NCBI GenBank assembly: GCA_051881075.1
Contig: JBJEPE010000004.1
Location: 31,382-95,381 of the forward strand
Length of the DNA: 64,000 bases
Origin: RUG14223 sp051881075
GTDB taxonomy: Bacteria; Bacillota; Clostridia; Oscillospirales; Acutalibacteraceae
Direction of reading: 5' to 3'
The translations under genes were made by a program, and so were the position numbers. The notes beneath the pieces were generated by a model. The model was not told the DNA's origin. It did not search any database and saw only the letters and a program-made list of their open reading frames with translations. Positions 38,023 to 46,756 of this stretch are shown piece after piece (within the stretch, counting starts at the first letter, position 1; every line of letters starts with the position of its first letter).

Positions 38023-38225
38023 TGAAAGCTAAGGATTTAAGAGAATTATCTGCTCTTGAGCTTGAGGACAAATTAAAGGACCTCAAGGAGGAGTTATTTA
38101 ACCTGCGTTTTCAGCTTGCCATGAATCAGCTCGATAACCCAATGCGTATTAGTGCTGTTAAGAAGGATATAGCCAGAATATTAACTGTTCTCAGCGAAGA
38201 GTCCGATGACAGTGCTGAAGCTTGA
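38022..38225 (+). CDS. rpmC: 50S ribosomal protein L29
   Basis: A 67-residue helical hairpin protein near the tunnel exit. Recognised by LRELSALELEDKLKDLKEEL and FNLRFQLAMNQLDNPMRI. It starts in the rplP stop codon. Confidence 0.97.
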   Translation: MKAKDLRELSALELEDKLKDLKEELFNLRFQLAMNQLDNPMRISAVKKDIARILTVLSEESDDSAEA

Positions 38226-38242
38226 GGCAAGGAGGTTAAACC

Positions 38243-38500
38243 ATGAGCGAGAGAAATATGAGAAAGACCGAGGTCGGCAAGGTTGTAAGCAACAAGATGG
38301 ACAAAACTATTGTTGTTGCTATTGAAAACAGCGTTAGCCACAAGCTTTACAACAAAATTGTAAAGAGAACAATAAAGTTTAAGGCACATGATGAGAACAA
38401 TGAGTGTTCAATAGGCGACAGAGTACGCATTATGGAAACTCGTCCGCTTTCTAAGGATAAGAGATGGCGTCTCGTCGAGATTATAGAGAAAGCCAAATAA
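38243..38500 (+). CDS. rpsQ: 30S ribosomal protein S17
   Basis: An 85-residue OB-fold protein binding helix 11 of 16S rRNA. Motifs: KTEVGKVVSNKMDKTIVV and the late VRIMETRPLSKDKRWRLVEI. AAGGAGG precedes the ATG. Confidence 0.98.
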   Translation: MSERNMRKTEVGKVVSNKMDKTIVVAIENSVSHKLYNKIVKRTIKFKAHDENNECSIGDRVRIMETRPLSKDKRWRLVEIIEKAK

Positions 38501-38533
38501 TATAATTGGTTTTATGAAAAGGAGGAACGCACT

Positions 38534-38902
38534 GTGATACAGCAGCAGACCTACCTCAAGGTTGCCGACAACACCGGCGCAAAGGAGCTTATGTGCATCA
38601 GAGTTCTCGGCGGAACCAGAAGGAGGTACGCCAATATCGGCGACGTTGTAGTTGCTTCAGTTAAGAAAGCAGCTCCGGGCGGAGTCGTTAAAAAAGGCGA
38701 CGTAGTTAAAGCAGTAATCGTACGCTCAGCAAAGGGTGTACGTCGCAGTGACGGCACATACATTCGTTTTGATGAGAATGCAGCCGTTATTATTAGAGAT
38801 GATAAAAACCCGAGGGGTACCCGTATTTTCGGACCGGTAGCAAGAGAGCTTCGTGATAAAGATTATCTGAAGATATTGAGTCTTGCTCCCGAAGTACTTT
38901 AA
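38534..38902 (+). CDS. rplN: 50S ribosomal protein L14
   Basis: A 122-residue L14 at the subunit interface. Recognised by MIQQQTYLKVADNTGAKEL and GTRIFGPVARELR. The start is GTG, after AAAGGAGG. The L14/L24 junction is tight: the rplX ribosome-binding site follows the stop immediately. Confidence 0.98.
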   Translation: MIQQQTYLKVADNTGAKELMCIRVLGGTRRRYANIGDVVVASVKKAAPGGVVKKGDVVKAVIVRSAKGVRRSDGTYIRFDENAAVIIRDDKNPRGTRIFGPVARELRDKDYLKILSLAPEVL

Positions 38903-38916
38903 TGGAGGTGCTCACT

Positions 38917-39246
38917 ATGATAAATAAAGTTCATGTTAAAACGGGTGACACCGTAATTGTCCTCAGTGGCAAGGACAAGGGCAAGAAGGGCAAGGTTTTA
39001 GCTGTAAGCCCTAAGGAAGGCAAGGTTATTGTTGAGAAAATCAACATGGTTACTAAGCACGTTAAGCCTCGCAGATTAGGCGAGCAGGGCGGCATAGTAA
39101 AGGCCGAAGGAGCTATGTATGCTTCAAAAGTACAAATCGTTTGCCCACGCTGCAAGAAGCCAACTCGTGTAGGACACAAGTTTGTTGAGGATGGCGACAA
39201 GCTGACTAAAATTCGTGTTTGTAAAGAATGCGGCGAGGAACTGTAA
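38917..39246 (+). CDS. rplX: 50S ribosomal protein L24
   Basis: A 109-residue assembly-initiator protein with an N-terminal KOW motif (KTGDTVIVLSGKDKGKKGKV). The C-terminus has CPRCKKPTRVG and CKECGEEL, a possible zinc-ribbon pair seen in many Firmicutes L24 proteins. ATG 38917 is chosen because GGAGG sits 8 bp upstream; the in-frame ATG at 38902 lies before that site. Confidence 0.97.
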   Translation: MINKVHVKTGDTVIVLSGKDKGKKGKVLAVSPKEGKVIVEKINMVTKHVKPRRLGEQGGIVKAEGAMYASKVQIVCPRCKKPTRVGHKFVEDGDKLTKIRVCKECGEEL

Positions 39247-39257
39247 GGAGGAGCATT

Positions 39258-39797
39258 ATGGCAAGACTTGCTGAGTTTTATAAGAGCGATGTTGCACCTG
39301 CTCTTATGAAGAAATTTCAATATAAAAGTGTAATGCAAATTCCGAAGCTTGATAAAATCGTTATCAACATTGGCGCAGGCGAGGCAAAAGATAACGCAAA
39401 AGTTATTGATGCTATCGTTAATGATCTTTCAGCTATCACAGGTCAAAGACCTTTAGTTTGTAAGGCAAGAAAGTCAGTTGCTAACTTCAAGATTCGTGAA
39501 GGCATGAATATCGGTGCAAAGGTTACTCTCAGAGGAGCAAGAATGTATGAGTTCTTAGACAGACTTTTCAATGTAGCTCTTCCGCGTGTTCGTGACTTCA
39601 GAGGAATTAATCCTAACTCCTTTGACGGCCGTGGTAACTATAACATGGGTCTTAAAGAACAACTTATCTTCCCTGAGATAGAGTACGATAAGATTGACAA
39701 GGTTCGTGGTATGGACATTTGCTTTGTAACTACTGCAAACACCGACGAGGAAGCCCGTGAGCTTTTAACACTTATGGGCGCACCGTTTGCGAAATAA
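39258..39797 (+). CDS. rplE: 50S ribosomal protein L5
   Basis: A 179-residue L5 binding 5S rRNA in the central protuberance. Motifs: LMKKFQYKSVMQIPKLDKIV, TGQRPLVCKARKSVANFKIR and the late GMDICFVTTANTDEEARELL. ATG 39258 follows AAGGAGGAG at a normal distance; upstream in-frame codons overlap rplX and give a longer, unlikely N-terminus. Confidence 0.98.
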   Translation: MARLAEFYKSDVAPALMKKFQYKSVMQIPKLDKIVINIGAGEAKDNAKVIDAIVNDLSAITGQRPLVCKARKSVANFKIREGMNIGAKVTLRGARMYEFLDRLFNVALPRVRDFRGINPNSFDGRGNYNMGLKEQLIFPEIEYDKIDKVRGMDICFVTTANTDEEARELLTLMGAPFAK

Positions 39798-39809
39798 GGA
39801 GGGATTATT

Positions 39810-39995
39810 GTGGCCAAAACTGCAATGAAGGTTAAACAACAAAGAGAGCAGAAATTCTCAACAAGAGAATATACCAGATGCAAAATCTGCGGCAGGCCGC
39901 ACGCCTATCTTCGTAAGTTCGGTATATGCCGTATTTGCTTTAGGGAGCTTGCTTATAAGGGCGAGATTCCCGGCGTGAAGAAAGCCAGCTGGTAA
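39810..39995 (+). CDS. rpsZ: 30S ribosomal protein S14, zinc (type Z) form
   Basis: A 61-residue short S14 with zinc ligands CKIC and CRIC (C-x2-C-x12-C-x2-C), the type found in most Gram-positive bacteria. It sits in the 30S head. The start is GTG, after AAGGAGG. The paralogous zinc-free long form is not in this window. Confidence 0.97.
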   Translation: MAKTAMKVKQQREQKFSTREYTRCKICGRPHAYLRKFGICRICFRELAYKGEIPGVKKASW

Positions 39996-40019
39996 GGCTT
40001 AGCAAAGGAGGTAAACATT

Positions 40020-40418
40020 ATGCAGATTACTGATACAGTTGCAGATTTGCTGACAAGAATTCGTAATGCAAACTCTGCTAAGCATGATACTGTTGAAATT
40101 CCCGCATCTAACATGAAGAAGGCAATCGTTCAAATTCTTGTTGATGAAGGTTATGTAAAGAGTTACTCAGTTACTGAGGACGGCAAGCAAGGCGTTATTA
40201 AGGTAGTGCTTAAGTACGGTGCAGGTAAAACACCTGTTATCTCCGGCTTACGCAGAGTATCTAAGCCCGGTTTGCGCATATACACAAATGTAGAGGATAT
40301 GCCTAAGGTTATGAAGGGTCTTGGCATTGCAATAATATCAACATCTAAGGGCATCATGACAGATCGTCAGGCTCGTAAAGAGAATGTTGGTGGCGAGGTT
40401 CTCGCATTTATTTGGTAA
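40020..40418 (+). CDS. rpsH: 30S ribosomal protein S8
   Basis: A 132-residue S8 binding the central domain of 16S rRNA and, in E. coli, the spc mRNA as repressor. Recognised by DTVADLLTRIRNAN and the C-terminal STSKGIMTDRQARKENVGGE. AAAGGAGG precedes the ATG. Confidence 0.98.
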   Translation: MQITDTVADLLTRIRNANSAKHDTVEIPASNMKKAIVQILVDEGYVKSYSVTEDGKQGVIKVVLKYGAGKTPVISGLRRVSKPGLRIYTNVEDMPKVMKGLGIAIISTSKGIMTDRQARKENVGGEVLAFIW

Positions 40419-40430
40419 GGAGGTGTAGAG

Positions 40431-40979
40431 ATGTCTCGAATTGGAAGAAAGCCTATAAATATTCCCGCCGGCGTAGAAGCTAAGTTTGAAGACGGCGTTA
40501 TGACAGTTAAGGGACCTAAGGGCACATTGACTCAGAAGGTTCATCCTAATATGTTAGTTGAAGTCGACGGCGCTGTTATTACCGTAACACGTCCCGACGA
40601 TGATAAGTTGAATAGATCATTACACGGCTTGACACGTACTCTCATCGCCAACATGATAGAGGGCGTTACTAATGGCTACAAGAAGGAGCTTGACGTAAAC
40701 GGTGTTGGTTACCGTGTACAGAAGCAGGGCAAAAACTTGGTTATGAACCTTGGTTTTTCGCATCAGGTTATTGTATCTGACACAGATGATATCACTATCG
40801 AGGTTCCCGGTCCCAATAAGATCGTAATCGTAGGTATTGATAAGCAAAAGGTTGGTCAGTTTGCTGCTGAGGTTAGAGAGAAACGTCCACCGGAGCCATA
40901 TAAGGGCAAGGGTATTAAGTACGTTGATGAAGTTATCCGCCGCAAGGAAGGTAAAGCCGGTAAGGGCGGCAAGAAGTAA
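40431..40979 (+). CDS. rplF: 50S ribosomal protein L6
   Basis: A 182-residue L6 near the factor-binding site. Motifs: MSRIGRKPINIPAGVEA, VKGPKGTL and the C-terminal RPPEPYKGKGIKYVDEVI. Full length. Confidence 0.98.
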   Translation: MSRIGRKPINIPAGVEAKFEDGVMTVKGPKGTLTQKVHPNMLVEVDGAVITVTRPDDDKLNRSLHGLTRTLIANMIEGVTNGYKKELDVNGVGYRVQKQGKNLVMNLGFSHQVIVSDTDDITIEVPGPNKIVIVGIDKQKVGQFAAEVREKRPPEPYKGKGIKYVDEVIRRKEGKAGKGGKK

Positions 40980-40997
40980 TTAAGGAGTGAATAAGCT

Positions 40998-41357
40998 ATG
41001 GTGAACAGGCCAAACACAAACAAGGCCAGAATAAAGCGCCACACGAGAGTTCGTGGCAAAATAAGCGGCACCGCTGAGTGTCCTCGCCTTAATGTTTTCC
41101 GCTCTAACAGTAACATCTACGCCCAGTTGATTGATGACGTTAAAGGTTGCACTTTAGCATCGGCTTCAACTTTGGACAAAGAAATTGATTGTTACGGCGG
41201 AAACAAAGAAGCTGCCCGCAAGGTTGGCAAGCTTATTGCAAGCAGAGCTGCCGATAAGGGTATAACCGAAGTTGTTTTTGACAGAGGCGGTTATATATTC
41301 CACGGTCGTGTTAAGGAGCTTGCCGAGGGCGCCCGTGAAGGCGGTCTCAAGTTCTAA
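40998..41357 (+). CDS. rplR: 50S ribosomal protein L18
   Basis: A 119-residue 5S rRNA binder. Recognised by RIKRHTRVRGKISGTAECPR and the C-terminal DRGGYIFHGRVKELAEGARE. Intact and in the usual place after rplF. Confidence 0.98.
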   Translation: MVNRPNTNKARIKRHTRVRGKISGTAECPRLNVFRSNSNIYAQLIDDVKGCTLASASTLDKEIDCYGGNKEAARKVGKLIASRAADKGITEVVFDRGGYIFHGRVKELAEGAREGGLKF

Positions 41358-41374
41358 GTAAGGGAGGAATAACT

Positions 41375-41872
41375 TTGGCTATAATTGACGCATCAACATT
41401 AGATTTAAAAGAGCGTGTAGTTACCATTAACCGTGTATCTAAGACAGTTAAGGGCGGTCGTATATTTAAGTTCGCAGCACTTGTTGTTGTAGGTGACGGT
41501 AACGGCATAGTAGGCTTCGGTATTGGTAAAGCAGGCGAAGTTCCGGATGCTATCCGTAAGGGTATAGAGGACGCTAAGAAGAATCTTATGAAGGTATCAT
41601 TAAGAGGCTCAACAATCCCGCATGAAGTTATCGGCGCATTTGGCGCAGGCAGAGTTCTTATGAAGCCTGCTGCTCCCGGTACCGGTGTTATCGCCGGCGG
41701 TCCGGTACGTGCCGTTGTTGAGGCCGTTGGTATAAAGGATATAAGAACTAAGGCATTACGTTCTAACAATCCTTGCAACGTAGTTCGTGCAACCCTTGCA
41801 GGCTTGAGCGAGCTTCGTACAGCCGAAGAAGTTGCTGCTATCCGCGGCAAATCGGTTAAAGAAATATTATAA
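41375..41872 (+). CDS. rpsE: 30S ribosomal protein S5
   Basis: A 165-residue S5 involved in decoding fidelity and the mRNA channel. Recognised by KERVVTINRVSKTVKGGRI, VGFGIGKAGEVPDAI and GTGVIAGGPVRAVVE. The start is TTG behind GGGAGGA; it encodes MAIIDAS. A weak start codon is unusual among its neighbours, though several genes here use GTG or TTG. Confidence 0.97.
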   Translation: MAIIDASTLDLKERVVTINRVSKTVKGGRIFKFAALVVVGDGNGIVGFGIGKAGEVPDAIRKGIEDAKKNLMKVSLRGSTIPHEVIGAFGAGRVLMKPAAPGTGVIAGGPVRAVVEAVGIKDIRTKALRSNNPCNVVRATLAGLSELRTAEEVAAIRGKSVKEIL

Positions 41873-41888
41873 TAAGGGGGTTAGCATG

Positions 41889-42068
41889 ATGGCTACAATT
41901 AACATTAAGCTGGTAAAAAGTCTTATTGGCTGCAAGAAGGACCAGATTGCAACCGCCTATGCACTTGGTTTGCGCAAGATCGGTGATACAACAACTCAAC
42001 CTGATAACGCTCAGACCAATGGTAAGGTAGCAAAAATAATCCACCTCATCGAGGTTAGTAAAGCGTAA
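41889..42068 (+). CDS. rpmD: 50S ribosomal protein L30
   Basis: A 59-residue L30 recognised by NIKLVKSLIGCKKDQIATAYALGL (given in part) and DNAQTNGKVAKIIHLIEV. Two adjacent ATG codons (41886 and 41889) follow AAGGGGG. The second gives an 8-bp spacing and the usual MA- start, so it is preferred. Confidence 0.96.
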   Translation: MATINIKLVKSLIGCKKDQIATAYALGLRKIGDTTTQPDNAQTNGKVAKIIHLIEVSKA

Positions 42069-42085
42069 GCAAGGAGGTGCGAAGA

Positions 42086-42526
42086 ATGAAGTTGCACGAA
42101 CTGGCTCCGGTACCCGGCTCTGTTAAAGAGGCTAAGCGTATCGGCAGAGGACATGGTTCAGGTCAAGGAAAAACAGCCGGCAAGGGACATAAGGGCCAAA
42201 AGGCTAGAGCCGGCAGAGGTATGCGTATAGGTTTTGAAGGCGGTCAAATGCCTTTGCAAAGACGTATTCCTAAGAGAGGCTTCAATAATATCTTTGCTAA
42301 GGAAATCGTTGCAATCAACGTTGGCAAGTTAAATGCTTTTGATGAGGGCACGGTTGTTGATGCTCAGGCATTGGTAGATGCAGGTATAATCAAAAAGTCT
42401 TTCGACGGTATCAAGGTTATTGGTAACGGCAAATTAGATAAGAAACTCACAGTAAAGGTAGATGCGTACTCAGAATCTGCTAAGCAGAAGATAGAAGCTG
42501 TTGGCGGAAAGGCTGAGGTGATCTAA
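42086..42526 (+). CDS. rplO: 50S ribosomal protein L15
   Basis: A 146-residue late-assembly protein. Recognised by the N-terminal MKLHELAPVPGS, RIGRGHGSGQGKTAGKGHKG and FEGGQMPLQRRIPKRGF. ATG 42086 follows AAGGAGGTG; the earlier in-frame start at 42077 overlaps that site. secY starts directly after the stop. Confidence 0.97.
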   Translation: MKLHELAPVPGSVKEAKRIGRGHGSGQGKTAGKGHKGQKARAGRGMRIGFEGGQMPLQRRIPKRGFNNIFAKEIVAINVGKLNAFDEGTVVDAQALVDAGIIKKSFDGIKVIGNGKLDKKLTVKVDAYSESAKQKIEAVGGKAEVI

Positions 42527-43828
42527 TTGTTCAGTACTATTAGAAACGCTTGGAAAATACCTGATTTAAGAAGAAAAATCTTATTTACACTTTTAGTAAT
42601 CATCATATTCAGAATTGGTTCCGTTATTCCGGTTCCTTTTCTGGATATAACCGCTTTGAAGAATTTGATGGGCGGTATTGATGAGAGCGGCTCATTGCTT
42701 GCTTACCTCAATACACTTTCGGGCGGTGCGTTTTCAAATGCAACATTGTTCGCAATGTCAGTTACCCCGTACATCAACTCTTCAATTATCATTCAGTTGT
42801 TGACGGTTGCTATTCCTGCTCTTGAGAGATTATCAAAAGAGGGCGAAGAGGGCCGTAAAAAGCTCGCAACCATCACCCGTTATACAACAATTATTTTAGG
42901 ATTGATTCAAGGTACAGCATATTACTTCTTCCTTAGAAATTCAAATGTTGTAACTTATCGCTCAGGCTTCACAGGCGTATTTGTTGCCTTTATAATCATT
43001 ATGTCATTTACGGCAGGTACAGCCCTTATGATGTGGCTTGGTGAGCAAATCAACCAATACGGTATTGGCAATGGTATTTCAATACTCTTGTTTGCCGGTA
43101 TCGTAGCAAGATTACCTTACACGATCAATGTATTGAAGACATATCTCCAATACGCAAGCGAAGGTATGACAAGATACTATGTATTAGTACCGATATTTGT
43201 ACTACTTTTCCTTGTTATTGTTTGGGTTATCGTATTCATGAACGATGCAGAGCGTCGTATTCCTATCCAGTATGCTAAGCGTATGGTTGGCAGAAAGATG
43301 TACGGCGGCCAGAGCAGCCATCTCCCAATCAAAGTTGGTTTGGGCGGTGTTCTCCCTGTAATCTTTGCAAGTTCAATTCTTTCAATACCGAGTACGATCA
43401 AATTGTTCGTAACTCCTACCGGTTTCTGGAAGTCAGTGCTTGATGCACTTTCATCAGACGGTTGGCTTTATGCGGTATTGTACTTCATACTGATTATACT
43501 CTTTGCTTATTTCTATACAACAATTCAGTATAATCCGGTTGAAATGGCTAATAATCTTCGTCAAAACAACGGTACTATACCGGGCATCCGTCCAGGTAAA
43601 CCTACAGTTGACTTCATTGCAAAAATTCTTTCAAGAATTACACTTATCGGCGCATTGTTCCTTGCATTCATTGCATTGCTCCCAATTATCTTTGCAAATG
43701 TAACAAATATGGGCGGCTTATCAATGGGCGGTACATCAATAATCATTCTTGTAGGCGTTGCTCTTGAAACATCCAAGCAGCTTGAGTCACAGATGATGAT
43801 GCGTCATTATAAGGGATTCCTTGATTAA
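42527..43828 (+). CDS. secY: Protein translocase channel subunit SecY
   Basis: A 433-residue polytopic membrane protein with about ten transmembrane segments, the pore of the general secretion system. Recognised by the N-terminal AWKIPDLRRKILFTLLV, FAMSVTPYINSSIIIQL and RRIPIQYAKR. Start TTG immediately follows the rplO stop, with GAGGTG inside the end of rplO. It works with SecA, whose gene is 5 kb downstream on the opposite strand, to export the many surface proteins of this window. Confidence 0.97.
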   Translation: MFSTIRNAWKIPDLRRKILFTLLVIIIFRIGSVIPVPFLDITALKNLMGGIDESGSLLAYLNTLSGGAFSNATLFAMSVTPYINSSIIIQLLTVAIPALERLSKEGEEGRKKLATITRYTTIILGLIQGTAYYFFLRNSNVVTYRSGFTGVFVAFIIIMSFTAGTALMMWLGEQINQYGIGNGISILLFAGIVARLPYTINVLKTYLQYASEGMTRYYVLVPIFVLLFLVIVWVIVFMNDAERRIPIQYAKRMVGRKMYGGQSSHLPIKVGLGGVLPVIFASSILSIPSTIKLFVTPTGFWKSVLDALSSDGWLYAVLYFILIILFAYFYTTIQYNPVEMANNLRQNNGTIPGIRPGKPTVDFIAKILSRITLIGALFLAFIALLPIIFANVTNMGGLSMGGTSIIILVGVALETSKQLESQMMMRHYKGFLD

Positions 43829-43852
43829 TTTTCGTTAAGGAGTATGAAGATT

Positions 43853-44485
43853 ATGAATATAATTCTTTTAGGTGCACCGGGTGCCGGTAAAGGCACTCAA
43901 GCAGAGGTAATCTGCGAGCATCTTTCTATTCCCACGATTTCCACGGGTAACATTATCCGTGAAGCGCTGAAGAGCGGCACTGAGATGGGGCTTAAGGCAA
44001 AATCCTATATGGATGCCGGAGCACTTGTTCCCGATGATGTTGTTATAGGCATTATCAAAGAAAGACTTGCTAAGGATGACTGCAAAGGCGGATTTATCCT
44101 TGACGGTTTTCCAAGAACTATTCCTCAGGCCGAGGCTTTGGACAGCATGGGCGTTATCATTGATAAGGTAATTGATATTGAAGTACCTGATGAAAAGATA
44201 ATAGCCAGAATGTCCGGACGCCGTGTCTGCGAGAAGTGCGGCGCAAGCTATCACATGGAGTATAAAAAGCCCAGTGTTGATGGCGTTTGCGATAAATGCA
44301 CAGGCACCCTCGTACAGCGCAAGGATGACCATCCGGATACTGTAAAGGCACGTTTGGCTGTATATCACAACGAAACAGAGCCTTTGAAGGACTTTTATTC
44401 TAAGCAAGGCAAGCTTGCAATAGTTGAAGGACAAGAAGAAGTCAAGGATACTACTAAGCTTATACTTGCTGAGGTTGAGGGATAA
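43853..44485 (+). CDS. adk: Adenylate kinase, zinc-type lid
   Basis: A 210-residue enzyme converting ATP and AMP to 2 ADP. P-loop GAPGAGKGT, FILDGFPRT and RMSGRR are all present. The lid carries CEKCGAS and CDKCTG, a four-cysteine zinc site typical of Gram-positive bacteria. ATG 43853 is used because AAGGAG lies 10 bp upstream; ATG 43844 is too close to it. Confidence 0.97.
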   Translation: MNIILLGAPGAGKGTQAEVICEHLSIPTISTGNIIREALKSGTEMGLKAKSYMDAGALVPDDVVIGIIKERLAKDDCKGGFILDGFPRTIPQAEALDSMGVIIDKVIDIEVPDEKIIARMSGRRVCEKCGASYHMEYKKPSVDGVCDKCTGTLVQRKDDHPDTVKARLAVYHNETEPLKDFYSKQGKLAIVEGQEEVKDTTKLILAEVEG

Positions 44486-44491
44486 TATATT

Positions 44492-45247
44492 ATGATAGTA
44501 TTGAAAACAGCACGAGAATTGTCAGCTATGCGTGAGGCGGGAGTTATCTCTCAGCGTGCGCTGAAGCTGGCAGGTAAGGCTGTCGAGCCGGGCGTAAGCA
44601 CGGCGGAGATTGATGCTATTGTTCGTAAATATATCGAGAAACAGGGAGCTACTCCCTCGTTTCTCGGCTATTGCGATTATCCTGCCAGTGCTTGCATATC
44701 AGTAAATGATGTGGTTATCCACGGCATACCTTCTAAAAAGAAAATACTGAAAAGCGGCGATATTGTCAGCATTGATATAGGTGCCTTTTTTAAGGGTTTT
44801 CATGGCGATAACGCATGGACCTTTGCTTGCGGTGACGTAAGTAAAGAAGCACAGGCACTTATGGATGCCACTCGTGAAAGCTTGTTTGAGGGAATAAAGC
44901 AAGCGGTAGCGGGAGCAAGGTTAGGTGACATTGGCAGCGCAGTACAGAGGTATACCGAAGCTCGCAACTACTCGGTGGTACGGGATTTTGTCGGTCACGG
45001 AGTAGGTGCGAAGTTACACGAAGAACCAAGCGTACCAAATTTCGGTACACCCGGACGAGGCGTTCGCCTGTTACCGGGAATGACTATTGCTATTGAACCG
45101 ATGATTAATGCAGGAACTCACAAGGTAAGAGTGCTTGATGACGGCTGGACAACAGTTACAGCGGACGGAAAGCTCTCGGCACATTTTGAGCATACCATTG
45201 CCATTACGCCTGACGGGCCTGTTATTTTAACGCTCGTTGACGAATGA
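44492..45247 (+). CDS. map: Methionine aminopeptidase, type I
   Basis: A 251-residue dinuclear-metal enzyme that removes the initiator methionine. Expected metal ligands are seen at Asp95, Asp106, His169, Glu202 and Glu233, with His77 as the substrate-side histidine. It starts 6 bp after adk, with only a weak ribosome-binding site (GAGG), and its end overlaps or abuts the next small gene. Confidence 0.97.
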   Translation: MIVLKTARELSAMREAGVISQRALKLAGKAVEPGVSTAEIDAIVRKYIEKQGATPSFLGYCDYPASACISVNDVVIHGIPSKKKILKSGDIVSIDIGAFFKGFHGDNAWTFACGDVSKEAQALMDATRESLFEGIKQAVAGARLGDIGSAVQRYTEARNYSVVRDFVGHGVGAKLHEEPSVPNFGTPGRGVRLLPGMTIAIEPMINAGTHKVRVLDDGWTTVTADGKLSAHFEHTIAITPDGPVILTLVDE

Positions 45248-45258
45248 GGCGGTGCATG

Positions 45259-45507
45259 ATGGATTTTCAAATTGGTCAAATCGTGTGTTCCAGATCGGGG
45301 CATGACAAAGGCTGCTTTTATGTAGTGGTTGATGTTAAAGATGGTTTTGCGTATGTCTGTAACGGACGGAACAGATTGTTAGACTGTCCTAAGAAAAAGA
45401 ACTTCAGGCATCTCGCCCCGACAACAATGTCATTACCGCAAAGCTCGATAGAAACGAATCACGAAATACGAAAGTCACTTGCCGCAATGGTTAAGAGCAG
45501 CGACTGA
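45259..45507 (+). CDS. KOW-domain RNA-binding protein (L14e/L27e-like)
   Basis: A small basic protein of about 82 residues with a KOW-like segment (QIGQIVCSRSGHDKGCFYVV). This family commonly sits between map and infA in Clostridia and is thought to bind ribosomal RNA. ATG 45259 is preferred after GAGGCGG; ATG 45256 and ATG 45244, which overlaps the map stop, are alternatives. Its function is not established. Confidence 0.85.
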   Translation: MDFQIGQIVCSRSGHDKGCFYVVVDVKDGFAYVCNGRNRLLDCPKKKNFRHLAPTTMSLPQSSIETNHEIRKSLAAMVKSSD

Positions 45508-45532
45508 CTTAACGTTTGAGGAGGTTATTATT

Positions 45533-45751
45533 TTGTCGAAACAGGACGTTATCGAAATAGAAGGTACAGTAACTGAAGCCTTACCAAACGCACAGTTTAT
45601 GGTAGAGCTTCCAAACGGCCGTTCAATATTGGCTCACATCTCAGGTAAATTAAGAATGAATTTTATAAGAATATTACCCGGTGACCATGTAACGGTCGAA
45701 TTGTCACCATATGATCTCACAAGAGGTCGCATAATATGGCGCAGCAAGTAA
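45533..45751 (+). CDS. infA: Translation initiation factor IF-1
   Basis: A 72-residue OB-fold factor that occupies the 30S A site during initiation. Recognised by KQDVIEIEGTVTEALPNAQF, LAHISGKLRMNFIRILPGD and DLTRGRIIWR. The start is TTG at 45533 after GAGGAGG; this gives the canonical length and an MSKQD beginning. A longer upstream frame overlaps the KOW gene and is rejected. Confidence 0.96.
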   Translation: MSKQDVIEIEGTVTEALPNAQFMVELPNGRSILAHISGKLRMNFIRILPGDHVTVELSPYDLTRGRIIWRSK

Positions 45752-45790
45752 TTCACAAAAAGGCTAAAGGCTAACAAGGAGGCAAACAAA

Positions 45791-45904
45791 ATGAAAGTCA
45801 GACCTTCTGTAAAGAAAATTTGCGAAAAATGTAAAATTATTAAACGTAAGGGTAAAGTCATGGTAATCTGTGAAAACCCGAAGCACAAACAGCGTCAGGG
45901 CTGA
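45791..45904 (+). CDS. rpmJ: 50S ribosomal protein L36
   Basis: A 37-residue protein: MKVRPSVKKICEKC, then IIKRKGKVMVICENPKHKQR. It keeps the zinc ligands C-x2-C-x12-C-x4-H of the zinc-binding form. Preceded by AAGGAGG at a normal distance. Confidence 0.96.
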   Translation: MKVRPSVKKICEKCKIIKRKGKVMVICENPKHKQRQG

Positions 45905-45943
45905 TACGCCGTACGCTAAGAATTAACATGGAGGTGCAACTGT

Positions 45944-46312
45944 ATGGCGCGTATAGCAGGTGTTGACTTGCCCAGAGATAAGAGAATCGAAATCGGTTTA
46001 ACTTATATCTACGGCATAGGACGTAAAACTGCAAGCGACATTATTGCCGCAACAGGCATAGATCCTGACACCCGTGTCAGAGATTTAAGTGAAAATGATG
46101 TTTCAAAGCTCAGAGAGTATATAGACCATAATTGTCGTGTTGAAGGTGATCTTCGCCGCGACGTAGCATTTGATATTAAGAGGCTTATTGAAATAGGTTG
46201 CTATCGTGGTGTTCGTCACCGCAAGGGCTTGCCTGTAAGAGGTCAACGCTCAAAGACAAATGCTCGTACTCGTAAGGGACCGAGAAAAACGATGGCTAAT
46301 AAGAAGAAATAA
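45944..46312 (+). CDS. rpsM: 30S ribosomal protein S13
   Basis: A 122-residue S13 in the 30S head that contacts the P-site tRNA and the large subunit. Recognised by MARIAGVDLPRDKRIEIGLT, YGIGRKTA and the C-terminal RGQRSKTNARTRKGPRKT. First gene of the alpha-operon portion. Confidence 0.98.
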   Translation: MARIAGVDLPRDKRIEIGLTYIYGIGRKTASDIIAATGIDPDTRVRDLSENDVSKLREYIDHNCRVEGDLRRDVAFDIKRLIEIGCYRGVRHRKGLPVRGQRSKTNARTRKGPRKTMANKKK

Positions 46313-46330
46313 GCGAGGAGGAAATTACTG

Positions 46331-46732
46331 ATGGCAGCACCAAAGGGTAAAAAGACCACAGTACGTCGTCGCCGTGAGCGTAAAAATATTGAGCGTGGCG
46401 CAGCACATATTCAGTCCACATTCAATAACACAATAGTAACAATAACAGACGTACAAGGTAATGCCGTTTCATGGGCAAGTGCCGGTGAATTAGGTTTTAG
46501 AGGTTCAAGAAAATCAACTCCGTTCGCTGCACAGACAGCCGCTGAAACAGCAGCTAAGGCAGCTATGGAGCATGGTATGAAATCTGTAGAGGTTTTTGTA
46601 AAGGGTCCGGGTTCAGGACGTGAAGCAGCAATCAGAGCATTGCAGAGCGCAGGTCTTGAGGTAAACATGATCAAGGACGTTACTCCAATTCCTCACAACG
46701 GATGCCGTCCTCCTAAGAGAAGACGTGTTTAA
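46331..46732 (+). CDS. rpsK: 30S ribosomal protein S11
   Basis: A 133-residue platform protein. Motifs: AHIQSTFNNTIVTITD, GFRGSRKSTPFAAQ and the C-terminal DVTPIPHNGCRPPKRRRV. GAGGAG precedes the ATG. Confidence 0.98.
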   Translation: MAAPKGKKTTVRRRRERKNIERGAAHIQSTFNNTIVTITDVQGNAVSWASAGELGFRGSRKSTPFAAQTAAETAAKAAMEHGMKSVEVFVKGPGSGREAAIRALQSAGLEVNMIKDVTPIPHNGCRPPKRRRV

Positions 46733-46756
46733 TATAATTGTAGGAGGTGTACACAA

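Noticed and set aside
38902..38916. Earlier in-frame start of rplX
   Set aside because: It lies before the ribosome-binding site GGAGG, which only serves ATG 38917.
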